From contig CBDVDM010000007.1 of assembly GCA_965372745.1 (NCBI GenBank), positions 1-64,000 on the forward strand: 64,000 bases of DNA, given 5' to 3'. Position numbers and translations under genes: made by a program. How positions within the stretch are numbered: position 1 is the first letter of the stretch; each line of letters begins with the position of its first letter. The notes beneath the pieces are model-generated. The model was not told where the DNA came from, did not search any database, and saw only the letters and a list, made by a program, of their open reading frames with translations. Shown here piece by piece: positions 29,917 through 38,329 of the stretch. This stretch comes from VRUG01 sp965372745. GTDB lineage: Bacteria > Planctomycetota > Phycisphaerae > Sedimentisphaerales > Anaerobacaceae.

Positions 29917-30426
29917 TTACGTAGAATCCTTCGCCTTTCGCTGATTAATTTTGTCTCTAAGTTTTGCAGCTGTTTCATAATCTTCAGTTTTTACCGCCGC
30001 TTCAAGCTGCTGCTGCAAACTTGAAATTTCTATCTGCTTTTTTACGGTTTTTGGAGCCTTCGAAGGCACTTTGCCGCAGTGACTTGTCTTGCCGTCATGG
30101 GCTTTTTTGATAAGCGGCAAAAGAGATTTTCCAAAAACTTCATAATCGTTGGGACATCCCAGCACCGCTTCTTTTCTAAATTTATCCAAAGTGAAGCCGC
30201 AATTTGGACATGAAAGCTCCTCGCCTGAAACAGCGAGCATCTCATCATCTGACGGCTGGACACTGAGCAGGCTGCTGAGTAGTTCATTTATCGGCATCTG
30301 GCTTTTGACTGCGATACCCTGTTCAAGCGCACACTGCTCGCAGACGTGAAGCTCAGTGCGATGGCCATCACTGATTTCCGTCAAGTGAATAGTAGCTTGT
30401 TCTTTTTTGCAAATTTGACACTGCAT
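29917..30426 (-). CDS. mcsA: McsA, activator of protein-arginine kinase (UvrB/UvrC-motif protein)
   Basis: Zinc-binding partner that activates McsB. The 169-aa protein has two Cys pairs at the N-terminus (CQICKKEQ, HVCEQCALEQG), a second zinc site (LSCPNCGFTLDKF with GCPNDYEVF) and a C-terminal UVR motif (LQQQLEAAVKTEDYETAAKLRDKI). The domain order matches Bacillus McsA. mcsB follows at once and is surely cotranscribed. Confidence 0.9.
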   Translation of the reverse strand: MQCQICKKEQATIHLTEISDGHRTELHVCEQCALEQGIAVKSQMPINELLSSLLSVQPSDDEMLAVSGEELSCPNCGFTLDKFRKEAVLGCPNDYEVFGKSLLPLIKKAHDGKTSHCGKVPSKAPKTVKKQIEISSLQQQLEAAVKTEDYETAAKLRDKINQRKAKDST

Positions 30427-30497
30427 ATTAAACTCTATTATAACAGATTCAGTAAAGACTTATCGACAAATTCTCATCTCGACTGGAGAACGATTTG

Positions 30498-30863
30498 TCA
30501 TTTTGCGAATTTCGCCGAAAACCCCGGTTGTTCAAAAACCCTTACGCTGCTTAAAGTTACGCCATTTGGCAGTTTCGATTCAATCTTTTCAAATATGTAT
30601 TTGGCTACGTTCTCAGCAGATGGGATATTCACCTGAAAATATTCAATTTCATTCAACGATCTGTTTTCAAGTTTTGTTACTGATTGTGTTATCATCTGCT
30701 TTAATAAATGAAAGTCAATGACAAGGCCTGTCCTGTCGAGATTATTCCTGCTGACTTCTACCAAAACCTTCCAGTTGTGCTCGTGCAGCGGTTCCTTTAA
30801 ACCATCGGAAAGAGCAAACTGATGCGATGCCTTAAAATGTGCTTCGACACGAACTTCAAACAA
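30498..30863 (-). CDS. 6-pyruvoyl-tetrahydropterin synthase / QueD family protein
   Basis: Small T-fold enzyme of 121 aa. Zinc-binding His residues are seen in FKASHQF and LHEHNWKV, and the acidic residue in VFEQPG is present. The catalytic Cys that in QueD and PTPS lies a few residues before the H-x-H motif is missing; the local sequence is GLKEPLHEHNW. It may therefore be a PTPS-III-like or PTPS-VI-like enzyme rather than a true QueD. The start is a TTG with a strong AGGAGG five bases before it. There are no queuosine or folate genes nearby, so the pathway is open. Confidence 0.78.
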   Translation of the reverse strand: MFEVRVEAHFKASHQFALSDGLKEPLHEHNWKVLVEVSRNNLDRTGLVIDFHLLKQMITQSVTKLENRSLNEIEYFQVNIPSAENVAKYIFEKIESKLPNGVTLSSVRVFEQPGFSAKFAK

Positions 30864-30897
30864 ATCAACCTCCTGTCAAATCGGACGGTATTTCTGG

Positions 30898-31398
30898 TTA
30901 TTGACCTGATTCAGTTTCAAGGCGTTCTCTCAGACGTTTGTAGATGATTTTTGGAATCAGGTTCGAGACATCCCCGCCTAATGCGGCAATTTCACGAATC
31001 AACGTCGAGCTTGTAAATCCGTACTCGGCGCTTGTCATAACAAATACAGTCTCAATCCCGGCTACAGCACGGTTGGTCATTGCAAGTTTAAATTCATACT
31101 GAACATCGGTAAGGCTTCGCATTCCTCGCAGTATAACATCTGCATTTTTTTTGACGGCATATTCGACCGTCAAGCCGTCGAAACTTTCTACCGTAACTCT
31201 GGACATGTCCCTGGTTAGCTCAGCTATCATTTCAACCCGTTCCTGCGGCGTAAAAAGCGGGTTTTTAATAGGGCTTCGACCGACGGCAACTATAAGCTCG
31301 TCAAAAAGTTTTCTGCCTCTCTCGATTACATCGAGATGGCCGTTGGTAATCGGGTCAAATGAGCCTGGGAATATCGCTCTGGTAAATTTTCTCTGCAT
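30898..31398 (-). CDS. coaD: Phosphopantetheine adenylyltransferase
   Basis: Nucleotidyltransferase that makes dephospho-CoA from 4'-phosphopantetheine. The motif FPGSFDPITNGHLDVIERG carries the T/HxGH ATP-binding sequence, and the distal ISSTxxR-type motif reads FTSSTLIREIAALGGDVS. RGMRSLTDVQYEFKLAMTNR is a family hallmark. Length (166 aa) is normal. Confidence 0.95.
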   Translation of the reverse strand: MQRKFTRAIFPGSFDPITNGHLDVIERGRKLFDELIVAVGRSPIKNPLFTPQERVEMIAELTRDMSRVTVESFDGLTVEYAVKKNADVILRGMRSLTDVQYEFKLAMTNRAVAGIETVFVMTSAEYGFTSSTLIREIAALGGDVSNLIPKIIYKRLRERLETESGQ

Positions 31399-31484
31399 TT
31401 AAAGTCCCCTTATTTATTGCAACTGACCGATTAGTCAAGTTGAGTCATTTACAAAAGTAGATTATAACAAATATACCGGACAGG

Positions 31485-33143
31485 TCAAATCAGTTCATTT
31501 CCTTTCCCAGTTTGCTGACGGGCATTTTCTTCTTTGGTCAGGGTAACAGGGAGGTCGAGCCAGAATTTTGAGCCTTTTCCGAGTTCGCTTTCCATGCCAA
31601 TAGAGCCGGCCAACATAGCAGCTAATTCATTACTAATGGCCAGGCCAAGTCCACTGCCTGTTGATTGGCGTGTTATCGAACCATCAACCTGGCGGAATTT
31701 TTCAAAAACCTTTTCCCTATCAGCTTCTGCGATTCCACAGCCGGTATCAGAGACAGCTATTCGTACATGTCTGTCATCTGTCATCGACGTTTTGATTTCG
31801 ATTTTGCCGTGCTCGGGTGTGAATTTTACGGCATTACTCACAAAGTTATACAGTATCTGCTGAACTTTTCCACCATCAGTCATAAGTTCAGGTATATCGG
31901 CATCGACTCGCAGCTTAACTTTGATTCTCTTTTTTCTTGTAATACCGGCAAAAGAAGCTACGACTACATCGCATAATTGCTTCAGGGATGTTTTTTCAAT
32001 GTGCAGTTTCACTTTATCTGCCTGCGATTTTGCCATCTCGAGCAGGTCGTTAATCATATTAAGCAGGTTCTTTCCGCCGGTAATGATATTCTCTGCATAT
32101 CTTTTTGCTTTGTCTTCTTTTAAGACTTCGGGTCTTTCACGAATAATCTCGGCGAAACCAAGTATCGCGTTTAAAGGGGTACGGAACTCGTGACTTATAT
32201 TTGCCAGGAATTCGTCCTTTAATTTATTAGCTTTGAACAACTCGATATTTCTTTCTGAAAGCTCGACGATTTTATCATCAAGCTGTTTGTTGGTTTGACG
32301 CAGTTTTTCCTGAGCTGCCTGCAGGCCATCAAGCATGTGGTTGAATGCTTCAGCCAGCTTTTCATATTCGTCTCTGGTCTTAATTACACTTCGGATGTTG
32401 AGATTTCCTTCTGCAACATTATTTGCAATAGCTCGCAGCTGTCGAATTGGACTTAAGATTACCCGCTGAGTGATTATGTAAAAGGCAACAACTGCGCCAA
32501 CGCCGCCAATCAAACCTGCTATAATTATCAGTATCCTGTTCATAAGAACTGTCCTGGTTATTTCGCCGGCAGCTCTTTTAATAACTGCAGCACCTATCGG
32601 TTCATTGTTGTTAAACGCAGTGGCTGAACCCTGGGGATTGTGACATGCAAGACAGTTTTCACCAGCTCTGAAAACCCGCACGTAATGGCTGTAAAGGACC
32701 CTGCCGTCTCTGGCTAAATGGGTTTTGTCGTCTCTGCTTTGACTTGATTTTAGAAACTCGACCATTTCACGCTGCTGTTGTGTCAATGTATCGAGACTTT
32801 TGTCGCTTTCAGCTTTAAAGCGAATCCAGATTATTTCAGGTTCGTTTACATCAATCTGCCGGCCGGTATTATCCAGCGAGACAAGAGCGGTTTGGTCCGG
32901 CTGTTTCAACTTGAAGTGGTTTCGCAACAGCACCTCGGTTTTAGCTCTTCCGGAATCAAGAGAGGATTTTCTTGTCAGCTGACCCATCCAGACATACGGG
33001 ATAGCTAACGCCAGTCCCAGAACAAGCAGCACTGCTGCTCCAAAGGCCAGGCGACATTTCTCTGCCAGCGAAAGAGGTGACAGATGCAAAAACACCAGAA
33101 CCCTGTGATAAGTTTTGCCTATCTGCTTACGCATAAATTTCAA
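31485..33143 (-). CDS. Membrane sensor histidine kinase with a CxxCH-containing periplasmic domain
   Basis: Sensor kinase of 552 aa. TM1 is at about 31-53. The periplasmic part (54-200) looks like the Tll0287/DUF3365 sensor domain and holds a c-type haem motif, C164-L-A-C167-H168. TM2 is at about 201-226, and HAMP at 226-282. A coiled coil leads to HisKA with the phospho-acceptor His318 in FLANISHEFRTPLNAI, and HATPase_c has N box FVSNAVKFTPEHG, G1 VSDTGCGIAEAD and G2 TGSGLGLAISNELA. Covalent haem would make it a redox, oxygen or NO sensor. No response regulator is adjacent, so it is an orphan. ATG at 33143; a second Met three codons on is possible. Confidence 0.88.
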   Translation of the reverse strand: MKFMRKQIGKTYHRVLVFLHLSPLSLAEKCRLAFGAAVLLVLGLALAIPYVWMGQLTRKSSLDSGRAKTEVLLRNHFKLKQPDQTALVSLDNTGRQIDVNEPEIIWIRFKAESDKSLDTLTQQQREMVEFLKSSQSRDDKTHLARDGRVLYSHYVRVFRAGENCLACHNPQGSATAFNNNEPIGAAVIKRAAGEITRTVLMNRILIIIAGLIGGVGAVVAFYIITQRVILSPIRQLRAIANNVAEGNLNIRSVIKTRDEYEKLAEAFNHMLDGLQAAQEKLRQTNKQLDDKIVELSERNIELFKANKLKDEFLANISHEFRTPLNAILGFAEIIRERPEVLKEDKAKRYAENIITGGKNLLNMINDLLEMAKSQADKVKLHIEKTSLKQLCDVVVASFAGITRKKRIKVKLRVDADIPELMTDGGKVQQILYNFVSNAVKFTPEHGKIEIKTSMTDDRHVRIAVSDTGCGIAEADREKVFEKFRQVDGSITRQSTGSGLGLAISNELAAMLAGSIGMESELGKGSKFWLDLPVTLTKEENARQQTGKGNELI

Positions 33144-33201
33144 TTTACTAAAAGCTGTTATGTGGCGTTATGCTTTTAATTATCTGTGGTTTTCGCAGCA
33201 A

Positions 33202-35019
33202 TCATTTCCTGTCATCTTCATTCTTTTCTATCTGGTGCAGGTGTTTTTGAGTTCGCAGGTTTAATTCTTCAAGCTGTTTCTGGTCAACTTCGCTCGGTGC
33301 ATTGGTCATAAGACACTGGCCACGCTGAGTTTTCGGAAAAGCGATAACATCTCTTATATTTTCAGTGCCTGTAAGCAGCATAATCATCCTGTCCAGGCCG
33401 AATGCAATTCCTCCGTGCGGCGGTGCACCATATTCCAGGGCCTTTAAGAAAAACCCAAATTGTTGTTCAGCCTGTTTTTTGGAGATATTAAGAAGTGCAA
33501 AGATTTTTCGTTGCACTTTAGTGTCATGAATACGGATACTGCCGCCGCCTATTTCCGAGCCGTTTACTACAAGGTCGTAAGCCTGCGAATTTATTGAAGC
33601 CGGGCTACTGTCGAGCTTGTCTAAATCTTCAGGCACAGGGGCGGTAAAGGGATGATGCAGTGAATCATAGCGTTTTTCGGCCTCGTTCCATTCGAACAGC
33701 GGAAAATCAACTATCCAGACAAATTCAAATCTGTTCTCATTGTAAAGCTCTAACTGTCTGCCGAGTCTGCATCTTAGCGGGGCAAGAGCCTTATTGGCAA
33801 CCGGTTCGGTATCGGCAATCAACAAAATCAGGTCGCCGTCTTTTGCTTCAAAGCGTCCGGCTATCTCGTCGAGTTGCTTGGGTTTAAAGAACTTGGCGAT
33901 ACTGCTTGCCAAAGTAATTTTGCCGTCCTGCTGCTTTACTTTTAGCCATGCAAGTCCTTTGGCGCCGTAGTCACCGACAAAGTCGGTCATGGTTTTTTCA
34001 ATATCACTTCGTGAGTATTTATCGCCGCCTCCGGGCGCACATAAACCTTTAACAATACCGCCTTTTTCAATGACAGAAGCAAAAACCTTAAAGTCGCAGT
34101 TCTTTACAATGTCAGAAATATCTTTTAACTTCATATCAAAACGCAGGTCAGGACGGTCAATACCATAATCATTCATGGCCTGCTCGTAACTCATCCTGCG
34201 AATCGGAACTGCCACATCGACATTCAGGATTTGTTTCCAGACTTCGGCAATCATTTTTTCGTGAATGCCGATAATGTCATCGCAATCAACGAAACTTGCT
34301 TCGACGTCGATTTGAGTAAATTCTGCCTGGCGGTCGGCGCGAGGGTCTTCGTCACGGAAACAGCGTACTATCTGGAAATATTTGTCGACACCTGAAACCA
34401 TTAGAATCTGCTTGAATAATTGCGGCGATTGAGGCAGTGCATAGAAAGAGTTTTTGACCAGCCTGCTTGGTACTAAAAAGTCCCTTGCGCCTTCGGGCGT
34501 GCTTTTTGCAAGCATGGGAGTTTCAATTTCCCAAAAGCCTGCCTTGTCAAAATAGTCGCGTACAATTTTTGTTACACGATGTCGTATGTGCAGTTTGTGC
34601 TGCATTTTGGGTCTTCGCAAATCGATATACCTGCTGGTCAGGCGAAGTTCTTCATTGGTTTTTTCGGCGTTGTCAATCTCGAACGGCGGGGTCCTGGCGA
34701 TATTAAGAATTTCAAGTTCTTTGACGGCAATTTCAATCTGTCCCGTAGGCAGTTTCGGGTTTTCCATGCCATCACCTCGCGGCTGAACAACACCTTCGGC
34801 AGCGATGACCCATTCATCGCGTGCTGTTTTTGCAAGTTCATGAGCTTTCGGCTGAGTTTCCGGATTGAAAACCAGTTGTGTTACACCTTCTCTGTCACGC
34901 AGGTCAATAAAAACCAGTCCGCCGTGGTCACGATATGACTTGACCCAGCCGGCGAGAATTACTTTTGTACCTGCATTATCCAGACGAAGCTGGCCGCAAT
35001 TATGTGTTCTTTTGAGCAT
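33202..35019 (-). CDS. aspS: Aspartyl-tRNA synthetase
   Basis: Class II synthetase, long bacterial form of 605 aa. The N-terminal OB fold (VILAGWVKSYRDHGGLVFIDLRD) is followed by motif 2 (FQIVRCFRDEDPRADRQAEFTQIDVE), a GAD insertion domain (about 290-430) and motif 3 (GGIAFGLDRMIMLL). The start at 35019 (MLKRTHNCGQLRLDNAGT) has GAGG seven bases upstream and begins as bacterial AspRS usually does; a TTG-like start five codons earlier is less likely. The C-terminal tail is charged. Confidence 0.95.
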   Translation of the reverse strand: MLKRTHNCGQLRLDNAGTKVILAGWVKSYRDHGGLVFIDLRDREGVTQLVFNPETQPKAHELAKTARDEWVIAAEGVVQPRGDGMENPKLPTGQIEIAVKELEILNIARTPPFEIDNAEKTNEELRLTSRYIDLRRPKMQHKLHIRHRVTKIVRDYFDKAGFWEIETPMLAKSTPEGARDFLVPSRLVKNSFYALPQSPQLFKQILMVSGVDKYFQIVRCFRDEDPRADRQAEFTQIDVEASFVDCDDIIGIHEKMIAEVWKQILNVDVAVPIRRMSYEQAMNDYGIDRPDLRFDMKLKDISDIVKNCDFKVFASVIEKGGIVKGLCAPGGGDKYSRSDIEKTMTDFVGDYGAKGLAWLKVKQQDGKITLASSIAKFFKPKQLDEIAGRFEAKDGDLILLIADTEPVANKALAPLRCRLGRQLELYNENRFEFVWIVDFPLFEWNEAEKRYDSLHHPFTAPVPEDLDKLDSSPASINSQAYDLVVNGSEIGGGSIRIHDTKVQRKIFALLNISKKQAEQQFGFFLKALEYGAPPHGGIAFGLDRMIMLLTGTENIRDVIAFPKTQRGQCLMTNAPSEVDQKQLEELNLRTQKHLHQIEKNEDDRK

Positions 35020-35377
35020 TACAAACCTCTTCAATAAAACTTTACCAGGCCGTTATATATCAATTTCCATTAATTAAGGTTAGCCCCCAACTTTATGTTG
35101 GGGGTTTTTAGACTTTACAAAAAACGTCAAATCCCTGATTACAGGATAGTCAGCATAGTCCAATAAAGCTGTTTCGTCAATAAACTTTAGTGAATTGGTA
35201 TGTTGGTAAGGACATTGATATATCGTTTTCAGCGAATGGTCGTAAGGGCCGAGATTATATGCGGTAGATAAATGCCCAAATAGGCCAAAGTTTTACCGTT
35301 CACCATAATTTTTCTTTTGAACAAATAATCCTGATGGCAGGTCATTGGCCTAATTCTCAGAGCATGTCGAGTTTTCC
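35020..35377. other. Intergenic region with a dispersed hairpin repeat
   Basis: No gene seen. It contains one copy of a repeat shared with 52933-52982 and otherwise unremarkable AT-rich DNA. Confidence 0.5.
35057..35110 (+). repeat. Dispersed 50-bp hairpin repeat, copy 1
   Basis: Consists of ATATCAATTTC-NN-TTAATTAA-N-GTTAGCCCCCA followed by ACTTTATGTTGGGGG. The last part forms a CCCCCAAC / GTTGGGGG hairpin with a TTTTTA tail. The first 33 bases match the copy at 52933 at 30 positions. It lies upstream of aspS and in the opposite orientation to it. Confidence 0.6.
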
Positions 35378-35812
35378 TTATTCCTTTTCTTTTTTCTCTT
35401 TAATAACCTCTTTCACACCTTCAAGAAACCCTTTTAGGGCGTCCTTTGCTATTTCCATTGTTTTCTGGCCTGCATCTTTAGCAGTCTCCAAAGTTGCCTT
35501 CGCAGCATGTTTAGCAAGAACAGCGGTTTTTGCACCAGCCTGCTTTGTTCCTTCAATTATGCCCTGTGCCGCCTCTTTAGTTAAGTCCGTCACTTTCACT
35601 TTAGCTCCCTGGGCACCCTGGATAACGCCTTTCATAGCGTCCCTGGCAGCGGCTTCCACTTTTTCTTTAGTGGGTTCTGTTTTCTCCAATACTTTTTTAA
35701 CTGTCTCTCTGGTAATCTCGCCCACCCTCGTTTTAAGGTCCTCACCTTTTTCTGCGGCCTTCACCACAGCATTTCTGACAGCCTGGGTTACTTTACTTTC
35801 CTCTTGTTCCAT
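35378..35812 (-). CDS. LEA-like amphipathic helical repeat protein
   Basis: The 144-aa protein is almost wholly amphipathic alpha helix, very rich in Lys, Ala, Glu and Thr, and has no Cys or Trp. It shows a loose 11-residue period (for example TRETVKKVLEKTEPTKEKVEA, TKQAGAKTAVLAKHAAKATLE, TAKDAGQKTMEIAKDALKG), like group-3 LEA proteins and apolipoprotein or perilipin 11-mers. Such helices bind membranes or lipid surfaces, or protect during drying. It lies about 100 bases after a patatin lipase on the same strand, and a phasin-like gene is 4.4 kb away. Function is inferred from composition only. Confidence 0.65.
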   Translation of the reverse strand: MEQEESKVTQAVRNAVVKAAEKGEDLKTRVGEITRETVKKVLEKTEPTKEKVEAAARDAMKGVIQGAQGAKVKVTDLTKEAAQGIIEGTKQAGAKTAVLAKHAAKATLETAKDAGQKTMEIAKDALKGFLEGVKEVIKEKKEKE

Positions 35813-35912
35813 GATTTGTCTCCACTTATCGAACAGGTTAGCACTTCATATTATTCCGGCAATATCATCAATAGTATCTTTTGTTTTCTTTACCGATTTG
35901 AAATTATTTTCT

Positions 35913-36887
35913 TCAGGTATTTGTTGTCCTTTTCTTTTCCATAAATGTTGCAATTTGTGTTCTTGCTTCCCTGTATCCCTCATCGATAGCCTCCTGGGCC
36001 TGATGGAAATCCAAAAATCGGATGTGTCCCAGTTTCGGTTGTATCAGAATATCGGGGGGTTCGGTTTTTAACCTGGTGGCGGTAATCTGCATTTCCATAA
36101 TGTAGATGGAACTTGCCAGTACCTCGAAGATGTTTGGCGCAGGGTCTTTTTTCATCCATTGTTTTATCTGTGCCAAAATGGAAGTACTTGGTGCACCAGC
36201 CCGTTTGTTCAAGGTGTCAATTACATTACGAACCAGCGTATTCTGAACAATGAAACGACTATGCTTTGCAGGTGGTGTTGGCCGGGATTTGGAATGAGCA
36301 TTATTTCTGTTTTCCACAATGTCATGATTCAGGTCAACGGCAATAACTATGTCGGCACCCATCTGTCGCGATACATTTACAGGCACAGGATTAACCAAAC
36401 CGCCATCAACCAGAAATGTGCCATTTTTCTTTACCGGAGTGAAAATGCCGGGGACTGAGATACTGGCCCGAATAGCTTCAACTATGTCTCCATCCCGTAT
36501 GTTCACCTCACATCCGGTATTCAAATCGGTGCAAATAACGCATAAAGGCAGAGAAAGTTCTTCGATGTTCTTTTCGGATATATGCTCGCGAACCGAATCA
36601 GCTATTTTTTTGCCATCGATTAGCCCTGATTTTGGGAAAACCATATCAAAGAGCAATGCGATTTGTTTTTTATCAAGTTCCAGGATGGTGTTCCTCAGCG
36701 TTTCAATCTTGCCGGCGGCATAGAAGGCCCCAACCAATGCACCAATACTTGTACCAGCTACATAGTCCACACGAACCCCAGCTTCAGTCAAAGCCTGAAT
36801 CACGCCAATGTGAGCCCATCCACGAGCCGAGCCTGAACCCAGGACCAAACCAATTTTCTTTGAAGAAATATGTTTATTAGTTTTCAT
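35913..36887 (-). CDS. Patatin-like phospholipase (RssA/YlbK type)
   Basis: Serine/aspartate lipase of 324 aa. The oxyanion motif GSGSARGWAHIGVIQAL, the nucleophile GTSIGALVGAFYAAG (Ser about 45) and the Asp of the dyad in DGGLVNPVPVNVS (about 155) are all present, so the catalytic pair is intact. The C-terminal part (FLDFHQAQEAIDEGYREA) is as in bacterial RssA homologues. It has no signal peptide. The end of the gene and the DNA after it (35884-35945) are similar to the start of a small frame at 38478 (see findings). Substrate is unknown; phospholipid or neutral lipid is likely. Confidence 0.85.
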   Translation of the reverse strand: MKTNKHISSKKIGLVLGSGSARGWAHIGVIQALTEAGVRVDYVAGTSIGALVGAFYAAGKIETLRNTILELDKKQIALLFDMVFPKSGLIDGKKIADSVREHISEKNIEELSLPLCVICTDLNTGCEVNIRDGDIVEAIRASISVPGIFTPVKKNGTFLVDGGLVNPVPVNVSRQMGADIVIAVDLNHDIVENRNNAHSKSRPTPPAKHSRFIVQNTLVRNVIDTLNKRAGAPSTSILAQIKQWMKKDPAPNIFEVLASSIYIMEMQITATRLKTEPPDILIQPKLGHIRFLDFHQAQEAIDEGYREARTQIATFMEKKRTTNT

Positions 36888-37423
36888 CTATTTTTCTGAT
36901 TCTACGTTGGGTCGATGTGCTTTACTCACTATTCGAGTCGTAGCGCGCAAGCGATCCCGAGCAAAACATAACTGCTGATTTTAACCGGAAATGCCTTAAT
37001 GTAAAGGGCTAATTGGTTAAGGAATGTTTAAGCGAGGCGATTCAATGGGGAAAATGTGCTGGTTTATAAAACAGTATTAAAACTGACACCTTTAATGGAA
37101 ATTTTAGAGAAAATCCGAACCGAAGATACAAAGATTACCTGAATGATTTTTTCTATATATAATCGTCTCGTTTTTTCCTTTCCAAAAGGCGATTTTGGTT
37201 TTGAAAAATCCAGAATTTTGAAAAAATAGCGAAATTTGGGATTAAATTTCGGTGGTTTTTGGGAATGGATGTGGGTTTTTAGGTTAAAAACGGGGATTTG
37301 AGTCGAGCAAATGCGCAAGTTTTCAAAAAACAGCGTCAAAAGTGTGCAAAAAGTAACAAAAATTCGCATAAATTGACACAAAACTACATCAAAATGATAT
37401 GAAATGACCTAAAAATGACAAAC
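36888..37423. other. AT-rich non-genic stretch
   Basis: About 535 bases with no supported gene. The plus strand is strongly T/G-rich in 37140-37330 and A-rich after 37330. A 105-codon minus frame exists (37064-37381), but it is low-complexity (Phe/Ile/Lys) with no ribosome site and is not believed. The stretch leads into a gene remnant at 37424-37513 and looks like decayed DNA. Confidence 0.4.
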
Positions 37424-37513
37424 TCAAAATAAGCGCTTGCGCGTTTGATTGAAAAGCACAACGCCACGATGTAAAGCTGCAATTTCCGGTTCTGTTCTTG
37501 GAAATCTTGCCAT
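37424..37513 (-). pseudogene. Remnant with a conserved planctomycete N-terminus (MARFPRTEPEIAAL)
   Basis: A 29-codon frame begins ATG-GCA-AGA with AAAGGA about 10 bases before it. It reads MARFPRTEPEIAALHRGV, then LFNQTRKRLF and a stop. The start resembles the M-A-x-FPRTE-x-(E/D)-I-x-AL start that I recall from planctomycete surface or fibronectin-type proteins. Everything after the first 14 residues is unrelated. It looks like the surviving 5' end of a deleted gene, or a short decoy frame. The family link is from memory and should be searched. Confidence 0.4.
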
Positions 37514-37566
37514 AGTTTAAATCCTTTCAAAAACTACTTTCTGTTTGGCATAAATTCTGAATTCCT

Positions 37567-38172
37567 CTACTCCAAATCATCAGGGTAAATAAGTTGTTCT
37601 TCAGCAACAAAACCTCCATAAACTCGCTCGCCGCTACCTGCCTTGTAATAGTAATCTTTCTCGATTGGCCCTATTGCAATTGCACAACAGCGATAATTCA
37701 TTATTTTGGTATATTTTTCAAAAACATTGGTTTTAAAAACTGGCGATGAAGGCGACAAAATTAAATACCGACCATAATTTTTCTTAGCATCAGGAATAAG
37801 CGATGATACGTAATTCATAATTTTTTTCCGCTCTTCTATGGAAAGGCAGTGATATTCATCAGTTGGAATAGGAATGATAAGACAATACTTAACTTTGTAA
37901 TCACTTGTCAACATTGGGGAGAGGTCGCAATCCTTATATTTTTGTTGTATCTGATTAAAAAGAAGTTTACCATCAGATGGGTTGTACTCTGGAAAACATA
38001 TTTGTCCCATACTGACTTTCGTCTCGATTTCTGATGACTGCTTACCCTTAGGTGTATCAGCCTCGTCAGGTAAAAAGAGAGAATAAACAAGAATAGCGCC
38101 CATGAAAATAGTGAGAATGATAAGTTTTTTATTGGCTGACACAATTCCACCTCTTTTTCTGCTTAACTTCAT
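37567..38172 (-). CDS. Hypothetical membrane-anchored protein
   Basis: No family recognised. The ATG at 38172 gives 201 aa with a short basic N-terminus (MKLSRKRGG), a hydrophobic anchor (about 17-35, LIILTIFMGAILVYSLFL) and a soluble domain of about 160 residues, probably outside the cytoplasm. The domain has four Cys (ICFPEY, KDCDLSP, KYCLIIPIPTDEYHCLS, YRCCAIAIG) that could form disulfides, and a Tyr-rich end (KDYYYKAGSGERVYGGF). A TTG start at 38184 is an alternative. The surrounding remnants and duplications suggest a variable locus. Confidence 0.6.
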   Translation of the reverse strand: MKLSRKRGGIVSANKKLIILTIFMGAILVYSLFLPDEADTPKGKQSSEIETKVSMGQICFPEYNPSDGKLLFNQIQQKYKDCDLSPMLTSDYKVKYCLIIPIPTDEYHCLSIEERKKIMNYVSSLIPDAKKNYGRYLILSPSSPVFKTNVFEKYTKIMNYRCCAIAIGPIEKDYYYKAGSGERVYGGFVAEEQLIYPDDLE

Positions 38173-38225
38173 TAAATCAAACAACTTACAAGTCTTTTTG
38201 CCCGTTTAATCTGTCGCAGAGCACG

Positions 38226-38329
38226 CTTACTTTGCCACAAATCAAATTGGTTTTGCCTCTACGCAGCGTGCGCAGCGACAAAGTAAACTTACTTAGCCGC
38301 AAATCAAATCGACTTTGCCATCAAAGTAA
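38226..38329. repeat. Imperfect tandem duplication
   Basis: CTTACTTTGCCACAAATC... (38226-38257) and CTTACTTAGCCGCAAATC... (38288-38319) match at 27 of 32 positions. Each is followed by CAAAGTAAA, after 20 and 1-2 bases respectively. The spacer of the first copy holds ACGCAGCGTGCGCAGCG. The second copy forms the end of the small frame at 38293-38478. Confidence 0.6.

Noticed and set aside
37064..37381. 105-codon minus-strand open frame
   Set aside because: Low-complexity Phe/Ile/Lys content, no ribosome site, no motif; the DNA is T/G-rich spacer.
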